DNA from: an uncultured Tenacibaculum sp.
GTDB taxonomy: Bacteria; Bacteroidota; Bacteroidia; Flavobacteriales; Flavobacteriaceae
Assembly: GCF_947499065.1 (NCBI RefSeq)
Contig: NZ_CANMMT010000002.1
Span: 557,313 to 621,312, forward strand
Reading direction: 5' to 3'
Length of the DNA: 64,000 nucleotides
Shown: in pieces, positions 25,239 to 35,307 of the stretch
How positions within the stretch are numbered: the first letter of the stretch is position 1
Layout of the letters: every line of letters begins with the position of its first letter
Notes under the pieces: generated by a model
The model's input: only the letters and a program-made list of their open reading frames with translations
Told to the model about the DNA's origin: nothing
Databases searched by the model: none
Position numbers and translations under genes: made by a program

Positions 25239-27650
25239 TTATTCAAATTTTAAATATTTAATTAAATCTACCCTTGTTGCATTATAAGCCTTTACCCCTA
25301 CAACTGCTAACACTAGTATAACTAATACTAAAGGAGTTACAATATATGGAAGTATTGGCATATCTATTCTATAAACAAAATTATCTAACCAATTTTGCAT
25401 TAAATAATATGCGATTGGAGTTAAAAAAACCGAAGCTATTAATGTTATTTGTAAAAAGCTTTTTACCAATTGGAACATAATTTCTTTTACTGATGCCCCT
25501 AAGGTTTTACGTATAGCTACTTCTTTTAAACGCTGCTGAATGGTTAATGTTGCTAAAGCAAATAGTCCTAACAAAGCTATAATTACTACAATTACTGATA
25601 ATATTAAAAACATGCTTTGTTGTTTTTTATATTTATCGTACGTTTTTGCAAACTTTTTATCTAAAAACTGATAAGAAAAAGGGTATTTAGCATCTACATT
25701 TTCTTTCCAAAAGCTTTCAATTTTGGCAATGGTATTTTCTATATCACTTGACTTAATTTTAAACTGAATTGCTGGTATCCAAGATTTTGCTTCTTTATGA
25801 GTATCCCAAAGAACAAAAAACATCGGTGCTATTTTGGCTTCAAATCCATCAAAATGGTAATCTTTCACCATTCCAATTACTTCTAAAGACATATCATCTG
25901 ACCATCCTAAACCTAATTTCTCTCCAATTGGATTGTTGTAAATACCTAGTTTCTTTGCTGCTGTTTCATTAATAATAATTTTATTAATACTATCAGAAGC
26001 TATATTTTTAGAGAAGCTTCTTCCTTTTAACACTTCTATATTCGCAAAATCTATATAATTATAGTCTACCAAATTTGAAGCAGAATTAAATCGTTTGTCA
26101 TTTACCTCATGTACTAAAGAAGTTCCGTTTACAAAACCTTCCCCAGGCACAAACATACTTGCTGTAATATCGACTATATCAGGATCGTTTGATAATACTT
26201 GCTTCGTTAATAAATACTTTTCAAATTCATTCCCTATGTTATATACATCTACAGTTAATACTTGTTCTTTATCAAAACCTAAATCTTTCTCAATCATATA
26301 ATTAATTTGGTCACTTACTATTAAAATACTGATGATAAAGAATCCAGAAATTAAAAATTGTAGCCCCAACATGATGTTTCTTGCTAAATTTCCTTTCTTA
26401 TTTTTAGAAATATTCCCCTTTAAAACTTCTACTGGTTTAAAGTTTGATAAATATAAAGCGGAAATACCACCTATTGAAATTGATATTAAAATTACACTTA
26501 TCAATAAAGTTATTAATGATTTAATTTCAAAAATTGATATCTCAACATGAATAAACTCATTAAAAAAAGGTAATGCCAACTCTACAATGATAAGAGCAAA
26601 AACAAAGGAAATTAGACCTTGCACAACAATTTCAAGTACATATTGGAGCAATAAACTAGTTTTAGATAATCCCAGTGTTTTCTTTACACCTACTTCTTTT
26701 GCTCTTTGACTTGCAGAAGCTATAGATAAATTGATAAAGTTTACACAAGAAATAATAATTAACAATATAGATAGTCCTAACAATACCATTAATAGTTGGT
26801 AATTCCCTGTTCCACTAGGTCCAGCTCTATTTGCTGTACTATGTAAATATATGGTACTTAACTTATCTAATAAAATCCCTGGAGCATCAAACTTTTCATC
26901 AAACTCTTCTTCTGATATTCCTTCTTGTAATGCATACTTTTTATGTACACTAACTAGAATCTGAGTCATTTTTTGCTTCACCAATTCTAAATCTGCATCT
27001 TTTGTAATTCTACAAAACAATTCATTATTATGATTTCCCCAATGTACTTCAAAAGGAGTACTATATTGCATTATTAAGTCTGGTTCTTGATGTGAGTTTT
27101 TAGGAACCTTATAAACACAAGTCACTAAATAATCTTTACCATCAATTTTTACTGAATTTCCAGCCGCACTTGCTCCTTTAAAAATTCGTTTTGCATAGTC
27201 TACTGAAAGCGCTATATTTTTCCTAGTTTCTGCAAACTTATGAGTTGATCCTTCTACAATTTCAAAAGGAAAGAAGTCGAAAAAATTAGGATCCGTAAAA
27301 ATTGTTTTGTTATTAAACTCATTTACTTCATCATACTGTATTACTCTACTCCTATAGTAAGGTTTTACCATAACAGCATCTGTTACTTCTGGTATTTCTT
27401 TTGGATATGTAAGGTACATTCCTGGATTTACGGTATACCAAACTTCACTAGATTTTGGGTTTATTAAATTAACCCTATACACATCATCCTTATTTGGATT
27501 CCACTGATTATAACTTTGCTCTTCATTTAAATACAAAAGAACTATTAATAATCCCGCTAACCCTAAGGTTAAACCACTTATATTTATAAAGGTGTTTAAC
27601 CAATTTTTCTTGCTATTTCTATAAAATATCTTAAACCATGTTTGAAGCAT
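25239..27650 (-). CDS. MacB/FtsX-type ABC transporter permease (second copy)
   Basis: The 803-residue protein has the eight-helix double FtsX layout usual in Bacteroidota. An N-terminal helix (about 22-42) precedes a large MacB-like periplasmic domain, then three helices near 285-405 with REVGVKKTLG-like sequence (AKEVGVKKTLGLS), a short spacer and helix near 425. A second periplasmic domain follows, with three helices near 680-790 preceded by LKEVAIRKTLGAS. Such permeases drive mechanotransmission export of lipoproteins, peptides or drugs from the periplasm. It follows the first permease after a single base and is a clear paralogue of it, so the two probably form a heterodimer. Confidence 0.9.
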   Translation of the reverse strand: MLQTWFKIFYRNSKKNWLNTFINISGLTLGLAGLLIVLLYLNEEQSYNQWNPNKDDVYRVNLINPKSSEVWYTVNPGMYLTYPKEIPEVTDAVMVKPYYRSRVIQYDEVNEFNNKTIFTDPNFFDFFPFEIVEGSTHKFAETRKNIALSVDYAKRIFKGASAAGNSVKIDGKDYLVTCVYKVPKNSHQEPDLIMQYSTPFEVHWGNHNNELFCRITKDADLELVKQKMTQILVSVHKKYALQEGISEEEFDEKFDAPGILLDKLSTIYLHSTANRAGPSGTGNYQLLMVLLGLSILLIIISCVNFINLSIASASQRAKEVGVKKTLGLSKTSLLLQYVLEIVVQGLISFVFALIIVELALPFFNEFIHVEISIFEIKSLITLLISVILISISIGGISALYLSNFKPVEVLKGNISKNKKGNLARNIMLGLQFLISGFFIISILIVSDQINYMIEKDLGFDKEQVLTVDVYNIGNEFEKYLLTKQVLSNDPDIVDITASMFVPGEGFVNGTSLVHEVNDKRFNSASNLVDYNYIDFANIEVLKGRSFSKNIASDSINKIIINETAAKKLGIYNNPIGEKLGLGWSDDMSLEVIGMVKDYHFDGFEAKIAPMFFVLWDTHKEAKSWIPAIQFKIKSSDIENTIAKIESFWKENVDAKYPFSYQFLDKKFAKTYDKYKKQQSMFLILSVIVVIIALLGLFALATLTIQQRLKEVAIRKTLGASVKEIMFQLVKSFLQITLIASVFLTPIAYYLMQNWLDNFVYRIDMPILPYIVTPLVLVILVLAVVGVKAYNATRVDLIKYLKFE

Positions 27651-27651
27651 A

Positions 27652-30069
27652 TTACTCGAATTTTAGATATTTAATTAAATCTACTTTTGTTGCTTTAAAA
27701 GCTTTTAATCCTACCACTAAAAACACTAAAATCATTAATATTATTGGTGTTATTAAGTATGGTAATAAAGGCATATCTATACGATAGACAAAATTATCCA
27801 GCCAACTTTGCATAAAATAATATGCTACTGGGATTAATATTATTGAAGCTATTAACACTATTCTTACAAAGTTTTTAATCAATTGATACATAATCTCCTG
27901 TACACTCGCACCTAATGTTTTACGTATCGCAACTTCTTTTAACCTTTGTTGAATACTTAATGTTGCTAAAGCAAACAATCCTAAAAGTGAAATTACTATT
28001 ACAATTACAGTAAGAACCGTAAAAATTGTCTTTTGCTTTTGATATTTTCGATATGTACGCGCAAATCGTTTATTTAAAAACTGGTAACTAAAAGGATATC
28101 CTTGTTCTACATTTTGCTTCCAATAATCTTCAATATCTGCAATGGTTTTTTCTATGTCATTTGACTTAATCTTAAACTGAACAACCCAAAAATTTTGTTT
28201 CATCCAATCAAAAGAATTCCAGTGCATCATAATAATTGGTGGTATTTTAGCATCCATTCCATAGATATGGTAATCTTTAACCATTCCTATAACATTTAAG
28301 TTTTTACCATCATTATCTTTAGAGTTAAATCCTGTACTAATTTTCTTTCCTAATGGATTATCGTAAATTCCAAATGCTTTAGCTAATGTTTCATTTATCA
28401 ATACATTTTTAATAGTATCTGATGCCAAGTTAGCTTGTAACCCTCTACCTTTAATTACTTTCATATCTACCATATTCATGTATTCAAAATCCATTGCATT
28501 GCTATTGGTTTGAACAGATAAATCTTTATATCCTACATTAGTTGAGTTGGAATTACCTCCACCTGGTAAGAAATAATTACTAGTTACAACTTCAATATTC
28601 GGATGTTTAATCAATTCTTTTTTAGCCAATAAATACTTTTTGTACCTGTTTTCTGGATCGTTTAGCGAAACCGTAATTACTTGATTTCCATTATACCCTA
28701 AATCTTTATTCATCATATAATTTACTTGCTTATAAATTATTAATGAGCCAATTAAAAAGAATCCTGATATTAAAAACTGAAACCCTAACATTATACTTCT
28801 AGCAAGTCTTCCTCTTTTACTTCGTGAAATATTTCCTTTAAGGACTTCTACCGATTTGAAATTAGCTAAATAAACTGCTGGTATATTCCCTATGATAAAT
28901 GATATTACAACTGCTATTATAGCTACTTGATATATAGCAGTTCCATCTCCAATTGAAATACTTTTTCGCATAAAGTCATTAAAGTAAGGTAACAGCAGCT
29001 CTACTAATATGACTGCTAGTACAAAAGCTATTATTCCTTGTAGAACTATTTCTAAAACAAACTGACGTGTTAAAGTTAATTTTGATAACCCTAATGTTTT
29101 TTTAACTCCAACTTCTTTAGCCCTTTGAGTTGCTGATGCTGTAGATAAATTAATAAAGTTTACACATGAAATGATAATCAATAAAATTGATAAGGTTAAC
29201 ATGATAAGTATTAACTGATAGTTTCCTTTTCCTTCTGGACCAGCATCTGTACCTAAAGACTTTAAACGAATATCTGTTAAAGATTCTATCAATACTTTTG
29301 TTCCGTATTTTTCTTCCCATTCACTAGTAGGAACTCCGTCTATCTTCGATTGTGGTTCAACTTGGTTTGTAAACCAAACATTATCCATTTTTTCAATTAA
29401 ACTATTACTCTCAGCATTTTGAGTAGTTTTAATAAATAATCCAAAAGAAAAATTACCCCAATGTCCTTTCGGCTCTTTCTCATATTGTACTACTATTTGC
29501 GGCATGTAGTAATGTTTGCCTGTAATTTTATAAACTAAGGCTACTTTGTATACTCTTTTGTTTATTTCTATTGTTTCTCCCAAAGCCAAAGACACATTTC
29601 CAAAAAGAGCTTTTGCCTTTTCCTCTGAAAGTGCCATATGGTTTCTTACTTTCTCAAAATCTTTTACACTTCCTTTTACCACTTCAAAAGGAAAGAATTC
29701 GAAAAAGTTCGGTTGTCCCATTAATATATCTCTAGAGTATACTTTTTTCCCAGCTGCTATTAGTAAACTACTATCATACCAATCATTAGACATATAAACA
29801 GAAGTAATTTCTGGAATTTCTTCTTTATACTTTGCTCCTTCTACAGCAGTACTACTCGTCCAAATATCACCATCGGACATTTTGTGTACTACCCTGTAAA
29901 TTGATTCTTTATTTGGATTTTTACTATTGTAACTCTTTTCATCTTGAAAATAAAGTAATACAATAAGTAAACCTGCTAACCCTAAAGTTAATCCTAAAAC
30001 ATTAATTAAAATGTTCAGCCAGTTTTTCTTACTATTTCTATAAAATATTTTAAACCAAGTTTGTATCAT
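27652..30069 (-). CDS. MacB/FtsX-type ABC transporter permease (first copy)
   Basis: The 805-residue protein shares the layout of the downstream permease. Both open with an MxQTWFKIFYRNSKKNWLN stretch, carry AKEVGVKKTLGLS before the third helix and LKEVAIRKTLGAS before the last three helices, and end in VDLIKYLKFE. The first periplasmic domains differ much more than the membrane parts, which suggests division of labour in substrate contact. It lies 10 bp after the ATPase gene. The two permeases with the single ATPase make a complete exporter of the MacB type. Confidence 0.9.
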   Translation of the reverse strand: MIQTWFKIFYRNSKKNWLNILINVLGLTLGLAGLLIVLLYFQDEKSYNSKNPNKESIYRVVHKMSDGDIWTSSTAVEGAKYKEEIPEITSVYMSNDWYDSSLLIAAGKKVYSRDILMGQPNFFEFFPFEVVKGSVKDFEKVRNHMALSEEKAKALFGNVSLALGETIEINKRVYKVALVYKITGKHYYMPQIVVQYEKEPKGHWGNFSFGLFIKTTQNAESNSLIEKMDNVWFTNQVEPQSKIDGVPTSEWEEKYGTKVLIESLTDIRLKSLGTDAGPEGKGNYQLILIMLTLSILLIIISCVNFINLSTASATQRAKEVGVKKTLGLSKLTLTRQFVLEIVLQGIIAFVLAVILVELLLPYFNDFMRKSISIGDGTAIYQVAIIAVVISFIIGNIPAVYLANFKSVEVLKGNISRSKRGRLARSIMLGFQFLISGFFLIGSLIIYKQVNYMMNKDLGYNGNQVITVSLNDPENRYKKYLLAKKELIKHPNIEVVTSNYFLPGGGNSNSTNVGYKDLSVQTNSNAMDFEYMNMVDMKVIKGRGLQANLASDTIKNVLINETLAKAFGIYDNPLGKKISTGFNSKDNDGKNLNVIGMVKDYHIYGMDAKIPPIIMMHWNSFDWMKQNFWVVQFKIKSNDIEKTIADIEDYWKQNVEQGYPFSYQFLNKRFARTYRKYQKQKTIFTVLTVIVIVISLLGLFALATLSIQQRLKEVAIRKTLGASVQEIMYQLIKNFVRIVLIASIILIPVAYYFMQSWLDNFVYRIDMPLLPYLITPIILMILVFLVVGLKAFKATKVDLIKYLKFE

Positions 30070-30079
30070 AGCAGCTTTT

Positions 30080-30781
30080 TTATTGAATCAAAATATCTAC
30101 TTTGTGTTCATTTTTCTTTTCTGAAACAATTTCCCCATCTTTTAATGTAACTACTCTTGATGAAAATTTAGCATCGTATGAAGAGTGTGTTACCATAATA
30201 ATAGTAGTTCCACTTGCATGTAACTCTGTTAATAATTCCATGACTTCATTTCCGTTTTTACTATCTAAATTTCCTGTAGGTTCATCGGCAAGAATCAATT
30301 TTGGCTTCGTAACTAATGCTCTAGCTACCGCTACTCTTTGCTGCTGACCTCCAGATAATTGTAATGGGTAATGTTTAGCTCTATGTGCTATTCCAATACG
30401 CTCTAATATTTCATTTACTCTTTGCTTACGTTCTGATGATTTTACATTATTATAGATTAATGGTAATTCAACATTTTCATAAACAGTAAGCTCATCTATT
30501 AAATTAAAATTTTGAAAAACGAAACCTATATTAGCTTTACGTAAACTTGCTCTTTCTTTTTCTGTATAATTTGCAACTTCAGTTTCATCAAACAAATAAC
30601 TTCCTCCATCAGGCGCATCTAACAAACCAATGATATTTAATAAAGTTGATTTTCCACAACCTGAAGCCCCCATTATAGAAACAAATTCTCCTTCTTGTAC
30701 TTCTAAACTTAATGCATTTAATGCTGTTGTTTCAACATCTTCAGTTCTATATACTTTAGTTAATTCTTTTATCGTTATCAT
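30080..30781 (-). CDS. ABC transporter ATP-binding protein (MacB/LolD type)
   Basis: The 233-residue protein has Walker A GASGCGKST, the Q-loop (GFVFQNFNLIDELT), the LSGGQQQRVAVARAL signature, Walker B LILADEPTGNLDS and a switch His in MVTHSS. These place it in the MacB/LolD group that works with FtsX-type permeases. The ATG at 30781 begins MITIKEL; an ATG 21 bases upstream would overlap the preceding lipoprotein gene by 10 bp. It provides ATP hydrolysis for the two permeases encoded just downstream. Confidence 0.93.
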   Translation of the reverse strand: MITIKELTKVYRTEDVETTALNALSLEVQEGEFVSIMGASGCGKSTLLNIIGLLDAPDGGSYLFDETEVANYTEKERASLRKANIGFVFQNFNLIDELTVYENVELPLIYNNVKSSERKQRVNEILERIGIAHRAKHYPLQLSGGQQQRVAVARALVTKPKLILADEPTGNLDSKNGNEVMELLTELHASGTTIIMVTHSSYDAKFSSRVVTLKDGEIVSEKKNEHKVDILIQ

Positions 30782-30792
30782 TTTGTTATTTT

Positions 30793-31185
30793 TTATTTCC
30801 ATTTTAAATCAAATTTTCCAGAAGCATCGTATCCTTTTACTTCTATTTTATAAATTCCTTTTTCTGTTATTGGAACATTTACTTCTTTAGTTCCAGTTTT
30901 TATTTGTTTTGTGGAATTCCATAGTTTTTCCCCTTTAGTATTAATCAATAAAAACTCTATAGCTCCCTTTTCTAAATTGGTATTCCAAATTAACTTTAAT
31001 TCATCATCCTTTTCTATTGCTATGTCTTGATATACACTACCTGAGAAATAGCTGAATGATGCATCGAGCTCTTCTTTTTCTTTTTGAATACTCCAATCTC
31101 TAGCGCTTATATTATTGTAAGATATTTTTGGTGCGCAAGAAACCATTAATATCAGTATTAAAAATATGTTTATTCTTTTCATCAT
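30793..31185 (-). CDS. Small lipoprotein within the ABC export operon
   Basis: The 130-residue product has a lipoprotein signal (MVSC, Cys17 when read from the first Met). The mature region, about 110 residues, is rich in beta-strand patterns and ends YKIEVKGYDASGKFDLKWK, resembling small immunoglobulin-like or jelly-roll envelope domains. It starts 7 bp after the HlyD-type adaptor gene and ends 11 bp before the ATPase gene, so it is part of the exporter operon. It could be an accessory factor or a substrate. I do not recognise a named family. Confidence 0.65.
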   Translation of the reverse strand: MMKRINIFLILILMVSCAPKISYNNISARDWSIQKEKEELDASFSYFSGSVYQDIAIEKDDELKLIWNTNLEKGAIEFLLINTKGEKLWNSTKQIKTGTKEVNVPITEKGIYKIEVKGYDASGKFDLKWK

Positions 31186-31192
31186 AATATTT

Positions 31193-32437
31193 TTATTGAA
31201 TATTTATTTCTTCTACATTTTTAAAATCATCGTAATTAGAAGTAATTACCTTGTCCCCTTCTTTTAAACCTTCTAACACTTCATAATAAAAAGGATTCTC
31301 TCTTCCTATTTTTACATTTCGCTTAACAGCTTTGTTGTCTGAACTTAATACAAAAACCCATCTTCCATTTGTTGAATGATAGAACTGTCCTTTTGGTATT
31401 AACAAAGCTTTACTATTATTTGATAAAAAGACTTTACTCTTTAAAGACATTCCTCTTTTTATATCTTTTGGTAATGAGTCTTTTTGAAATTGTAACTCAA
31501 TTTGAAACTGTCCGTTAACTACTTCTGGTTGTATTTTTGAAAGTTTGATTTCATAATTTTTAGCATTGATAGCAACATTCCCTTTAATACCTTCGTTCAA
31601 TTTTGCAATGTAGTATTCATCTACCTTTGCCATTAATTTATAGCCATCTAATACATCTACTTTTCCAATTGGTTGACCTTGATTATAATTCTCACCTAAA
31701 ATTGGGTTAAAAGAAGAAAGTAATCCGTCAACAGGAGCTTTAACTGTAAAGTTTTCTTTGTTTTTCCTAAGTAATTCTAAACTCTTTTGCATATTAGTTA
31801 TCGAAGTATTTATTCTCGATAATTGAGTATCTCTACTCTTTTTTTCCTCACTAACACTTTGCTTTATAACGTTTTTTCTTTCTTTCTGAAACTGAAATTG
31901 TTGTGCTGTTTTTTGATAATCATTCTGTGCGACTACTCCTTTGTCAAAAAGTTTTTTATCTAAATCGTGTTGTCTTTTAGCATTTTTAAAATCGTTATCA
32001 ATACTTAACAATTGTTGATCTAGTGTTAATTGTTGATTCTTAATACTAACTCTAATATTTCTTAAATTATTTATTTGTTCAATGATTGCAGTTTCTTGAG
32101 TTAAATAATTTAATTCAGCATTTGGATTGTATACTCTAAGTAAAGGAGTTCCCTTTTTTATCATTTGTCCACTTTCAACAAAGATTTCTGATACTGAACC
32201 TCCTTGAATTACATTTACTAAAACCGATGTTTTTGGCTCTACAGTACTATTAAATAAAACAACATCTTCAAAATCTCCACTCTTTACCTCACGTATACTC
32301 ATATCCATACGCTTTAAATTTATTTGGCTTTTACGTGTAAGATTCATTAGAATTATTGCTAGTAATAATACTATTGGAACTCCCCATAAAATCATTTTTT
32401 TCTTCTTTTTATTTTTTGGCTTAATCTTCTTATCCAT
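31193..32437 (-). CDS. HlyD/MacA-type periplasmic adaptor subunit
   Basis: The 414-residue protein has one N-terminal membrane helix (about 14-32), a lipoyl-like half (QGGSVSEIFVESGQMIKKGTPL), a long coiled-coil hairpin (about 115-225, rich in Gln, Lys and Leu), the second lipoyl half (FTVKAPVDGLLSSF) and beta-barrel and membrane-proximal domains ending with VLEGLKEGDKVITS. This is the MacA/HlyD plan: it links the inner-membrane permease to an outer-membrane channel. No TolC-like gene is in this operon, so an exit duct must come from elsewhere. It is the first gene of the operon, divergent from the sigma-54 regulator. Confidence 0.9.
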   Translation of the reverse strand: MDKKIKPKNKKKKKMILWGVPIVLLLAIILMNLTRKSQINLKRMDMSIREVKSGDFEDVVLFNSTVEPKTSVLVNVIQGGSVSEIFVESGQMIKKGTPLLRVYNPNAELNYLTQETAIIEQINNLRNIRVSIKNQQLTLDQQLLSIDNDFKNAKRQHDLDKKLFDKGVVAQNDYQKTAQQFQFQKERKNVIKQSVSEEKKSRDTQLSRINTSITNMQKSLELLRKNKENFTVKAPVDGLLSSFNPILGENYNQGQPIGKVDVLDGYKLMAKVDEYYIAKLNEGIKGNVAINAKNYEIKLSKIQPEVVNGQFQIELQFQKDSLPKDIKRGMSLKSKVFLSNNSKALLIPKGQFYHSTNGRWVFVLSSDNKAVKRNVKIGRENPFYYEVLEGLKEGDKVITSNYDDFKNVEEINIQ

Positions 32438-32466
32438 TATTAATTGCTTTGTTTGACCTAGTTAAA

Positions 32467-32482
32467 ACGATAAATATGCCAC
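32467..32482 (-). promoter_or_regulatory. Possible sigma-54 (-24/-12) promoter of the ABC operon
   Basis: On the minus strand, TGGCAT and a downstream TCGTT occupy the positions of the -24 and -12 elements (consensus TGGCAC-N5-TTGCA). The -24 part is good, the -12 part poor. The spacing would place transcription start about 17 bases before the adaptor start codon. The adjacent divergent gene encodes a sigma-54 activator, which raises the plausibility. Confidence 0.35.
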
Positions 32483-32545
32483 AAAAAGAACAAGCACTTA
32501 AAGTGTTAGAAATCAATAATTTATATTTTTAAAACAAAAATTAAG

Positions 32546-32561
32546 TGTTCATAAACGAACA
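32546..32561. promoter_or_regulatory. Inverted repeat, candidate activator-binding site
   Basis: TGTTC-N6-GAACA is a perfect 5-bp inverted repeat about 100 bp upstream of the presumed start of the ABC operon. That is the usual distance for sigma-54 enhancer sites. A second palindrome, CACTT-A-AAGTG, lies at 32495-32505. Both sit in the 167-bp divergent promoter region. Confidence 0.45.
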
Positions 32562-32604
32562 TTTATTTGTCCAAATTCAAACAACTATGTAATTATGTAG
32601 TATT

Positions 32605-33975
32605 ATGAGAAAAAAAGATGCAACTATTTTAATTGTAGATGATGACGATGATATTCTATTTTCTGCAAGAATAAGCTTGAAAAAATATTTTTCAGAAATT
32701 ATCACTACAAACAATCCTAAGAAAATTAGTAACCATTTAACCAATACTACTATAGATGTTGTATTACTTGACATGAACTATAGAATTGGTTTTGAGGATG
32801 GTAAAGAAGGACTGTATTGGTTAAAACAAATAAAAGAGATTAGTCCTGAAACTACGGTTATTCTAATGACAGCTTTCGGATCGGTCAATTTAGCTGTTGA
32901 TGCTATAAAACAAGGTGCTACCGATTTTATTTTAAAACCTTGGAAAACAGAAAAGCTGTATGGTGTTGTAAATGCTGGTGTTGAATTGGCTCGTTCATTA
33001 AGAAAAACTTCTCAACTTTCTACAGTTCAAGAACAACAGGATAAAGATTTCCATAAACAAACAGAACATATTATTGGAAATTCTCCAGCGATGAAATCTG
33101 CAATGAAATTAATGCAAAAGGTAGCTCCAACCGATGCTAATATTTTAATATTGGGTGAAAACGGTACTGGTAAATACGTGTTTGCAAAAGAAATTCATTT
33201 ATTATCTGAAAGAAAGAATCATCCTTTTATTCATGTTGATTTAGGTTCTTTAAACGAAAATTTATTTGAAAGTGAGTTATTTGGTTATGCAAAAGGTGCT
33301 TTTACAGGAGCTCAAAAAGATACTTTAGGACGTTTTGAATTGGCCAAGGGAGGCACAATTTTTTTAGATGAAATTGGAAACCTCCCACTCCACTTACAGG
33401 CTAAACTATTAACTGTTATTCAGAACAGAAAAATTACACGATTAGGTGAAGGTACACAACGTGATATTGATATAAGAATCATCTGTGCGACTAACGCTCC
33501 AATTCATGATATGGTTGAAGAACAAAGTTTTAGACAAGATTTATTGTTTAGAATTAATACCATAGAACTAAATCTACCTTCATTACGAGAAAGAAAAGAT
33601 GACATTTTATTATTAGCTAATCACTTTTTGAAAAAACTTTCTAAAAAATATAGAAAAAGTATAATTGAATTTTCAAAGGAAGCTATCAATGCAATGAAAA
33701 ATTATCAGTGGCCTGGTAATATTAGAGAAATAGAACATATTATTGAACGTGCCGTGATTATTACCGATTCTAATACTATTCAATTAGAAGATTTACATTT
33801 TTCTACAAAGAAATTGAATGTATCTTTAGGTGATAATCTTAATTTAGAAGAAACTGAAAAAATGCTAATTCAACAAGCAATGAATAAACATCAGGGTAAT
33901 ATTTCTAAAGCTTCAAAAGATTTAGGTTTAACAAGAGCGGCTCTTTACAGGCGCTTAGAAAAATTTGGGCTTTAA
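32605..33975 (+). CDS. Sigma-54-dependent response regulator (NtrC family)
   Basis: The 456-residue protein has a receiver domain (1-125) with acidic residues at 12-16, phosphoacceptor Asp56 and Lys111. The AAA+ domain follows with Walker A GENGTGK (184-190), the sigma-54-contacting GAFTGA (231-236), Walker B-like GGTIFLDEIG and the arginine-finger region. A Fis-type helix-turn-helix lies at the end (about 415-455, KASKDLGLTRAALYRRL). The residue after Walker A is Tyr where Glu is usual (GTGKE), a minor change. It is followed after 2 bp by its histidine kinase gene and is divergent from the ABC export operon, its likely target. Confidence 0.93.
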   Translation: MRKKDATILIVDDDDDILFSARISLKKYFSEIITTNNPKKISNHLTNTTIDVVLLDMNYRIGFEDGKEGLYWLKQIKEISPETTVILMTAFGSVNLAVDAIKQGATDFILKPWKTEKLYGVVNAGVELARSLRKTSQLSTVQEQQDKDFHKQTEHIIGNSPAMKSAMKLMQKVAPTDANILILGENGTGKYVFAKEIHLLSERKNHPFIHVDLGSLNENLFESELFGYAKGAFTGAQKDTLGRFELAKGGTIFLDEIGNLPLHLQAKLLTVIQNRKITRLGEGTQRDIDIRIICATNAPIHDMVEEQSFRQDLLFRINTIELNLPSLRERKDDILLLANHFLKKLSKKYRKSIIEFSKEAINAMKNYQWPGNIREIEHIIERAVIITDSNTIQLEDLHFSTKKLNVSLGDNLNLEETEKMLIQQAMNKHQGNISKASKDLGLTRAALYRRLEKFGL

Positions 33976-33977
33976 TT

Positions 33978-35300
33978 TTGGGAAAATCACAAATTACACA
34001 GATAATACTACGAATTCTATTTCTGACAATTAATGGAATCATTATTTTTTATACTTATACTAAAGGTTTGATAGCTAATAGTGTTGGTTTTTCATTAATA
34101 TTTGTTTTTCAAATATTTCTGTTTATCGATTTTTTAAAAAAATTGTTTGCTGATATAGAAAAATCTATTGATTGCTTATTAAACAATGACTATTCGAATA
34201 CCATTTCTAAAGAAAAAAGAGAAACTCCTTTATTTAATAAAACAGCTCTATTACTAGAGAAACATAGAAAGTTAAGTTTACAAACAACTTCAGAAACATT
34301 AATTTTTAGTAATATAATAGAAAGCTTAACTATTGGAGTTCTTATCTTAAGAAAAGATCCTGAAAATACTATTGATGTATTTCAAATAAACAAAGCCTTT
34401 ATTGATTTTTTAAAAATTCCTAAGTTTTATAATTGGAATTTATTAAAAGATAGAATTGGAAACTTGTCAGATTTTATTTCTGAATGGAAGCACTTAAAGC
34501 ATACAATCTCTTTAAAAGTAAATAATAAGGAAGAAGATTTCTTTTTTAAAAGTTCTGTTACACAAACAAATGAAGATCAGTATTTAGTTATAACTCTGGA
34601 AACCATTCAACAATTAATTAATAAAAAAGAAAAAGAAGCTTGGTATAAATTAATGAATGTAATGTCTCATGAAATTATCAACACCATAACACCTATAAGC
34701 AGTTTAGCTGAAAATTTAGAAGATTTGATTCAAGATGAAGTAGATGAGGAAACATTAGAAGAATTATCAACTGGTTTAAAAATTATTAAAAAGCGTTCTA
34801 AGCATTTAACTTCCTTTGTAGACACTTACAGAAAACTAGCAGAACTTCCATTACCAAATAAGCAAAAACTAAATTTAGTTTCACTTGTCGATAATACGTT
34901 AAACTTATTTAACAAAGAATTTCAGTCGAAAAACATCAAACTACATAAGTTTACAAATGTAAACAGCGATATTTATGCAGATAAAGAGCAAATAGAGCAA
35001 GTAATTATAAACTTATTATCTAATTCTTTGTATGCTTTAGAAGGTATAGATAACCCTGTAATAACAATAGAAATAGATGCTAATAAGGCTAATAAGCCCT
35101 ATTTAAGGGTTAAAGATAATGGTATAGGAATTTCAGAAGAGATTAAGGATAATATATTCGTCCCTTACTTCACTACACGAAAAGATGGCTCTGGTATTGG
35201 ATTAACATTAAGTAAGAGTATAATTGAGGCTCATGATAGTATTATACATTTTAAATCTAAGCCAGGTGATACAGTTTTTACTGTTACATTTATTAATTAA
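33978..35300 (+). CDS. Sensor histidine kinase, partner of the NtrC-type regulator
   Basis: The 440-residue protein has two membrane helices (about 7-28 and 34-54) with almost no periplasmic loop, so it may sense a membrane or cytoplasmic signal. A PAS-like region (about 110-210) follows, then the dimerisation helix with phosphoacceptor His231 in MSHEIINTITP, and an ATPase domain with NLLSNSLYAL, DNGIGI and GSGIGLTLS. The start is TTG at 33978, 2 bp after the regulator stop; no in-frame ATG precedes the helices. Tight spacing suggests coupled translation with the regulator. Confidence 0.9.
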   Translation: MGKSQITQIILRILFLTINGIIIFYTYTKGLIANSVGFSLIFVFQIFLFIDFLKKLFADIEKSIDCLLNNDYSNTISKEKRETPLFNKTALLLEKHRKLSLQTTSETLIFSNIIESLTIGVLILRKDPENTIDVFQINKAFIDFLKIPKFYNWNLLKDRIGNLSDFISEWKHLKHTISLKVNNKEEDFFFKSSVTQTNEDQYLVITLETIQQLINKKEKEAWYKLMNVMSHEIINTITPISSLAENLEDLIQDEVDEETLEELSTGLKIIKKRSKHLTSFVDTYRKLAELPLPNKQKLNLVSLVDNTLNLFNKEFQSKNIKLHKFTNVNSDIYADKEQIEQVIINLLSNSLYALEGIDNPVITIEIDANKANKPYLRVKDNGIGISEEIKDNIFVPYFTTRKDGSGIGLTLSKSIIEAHDSIIHFKSKPGDTVFTVTFIN

Positions 35301-35307
35301 TCACGTT

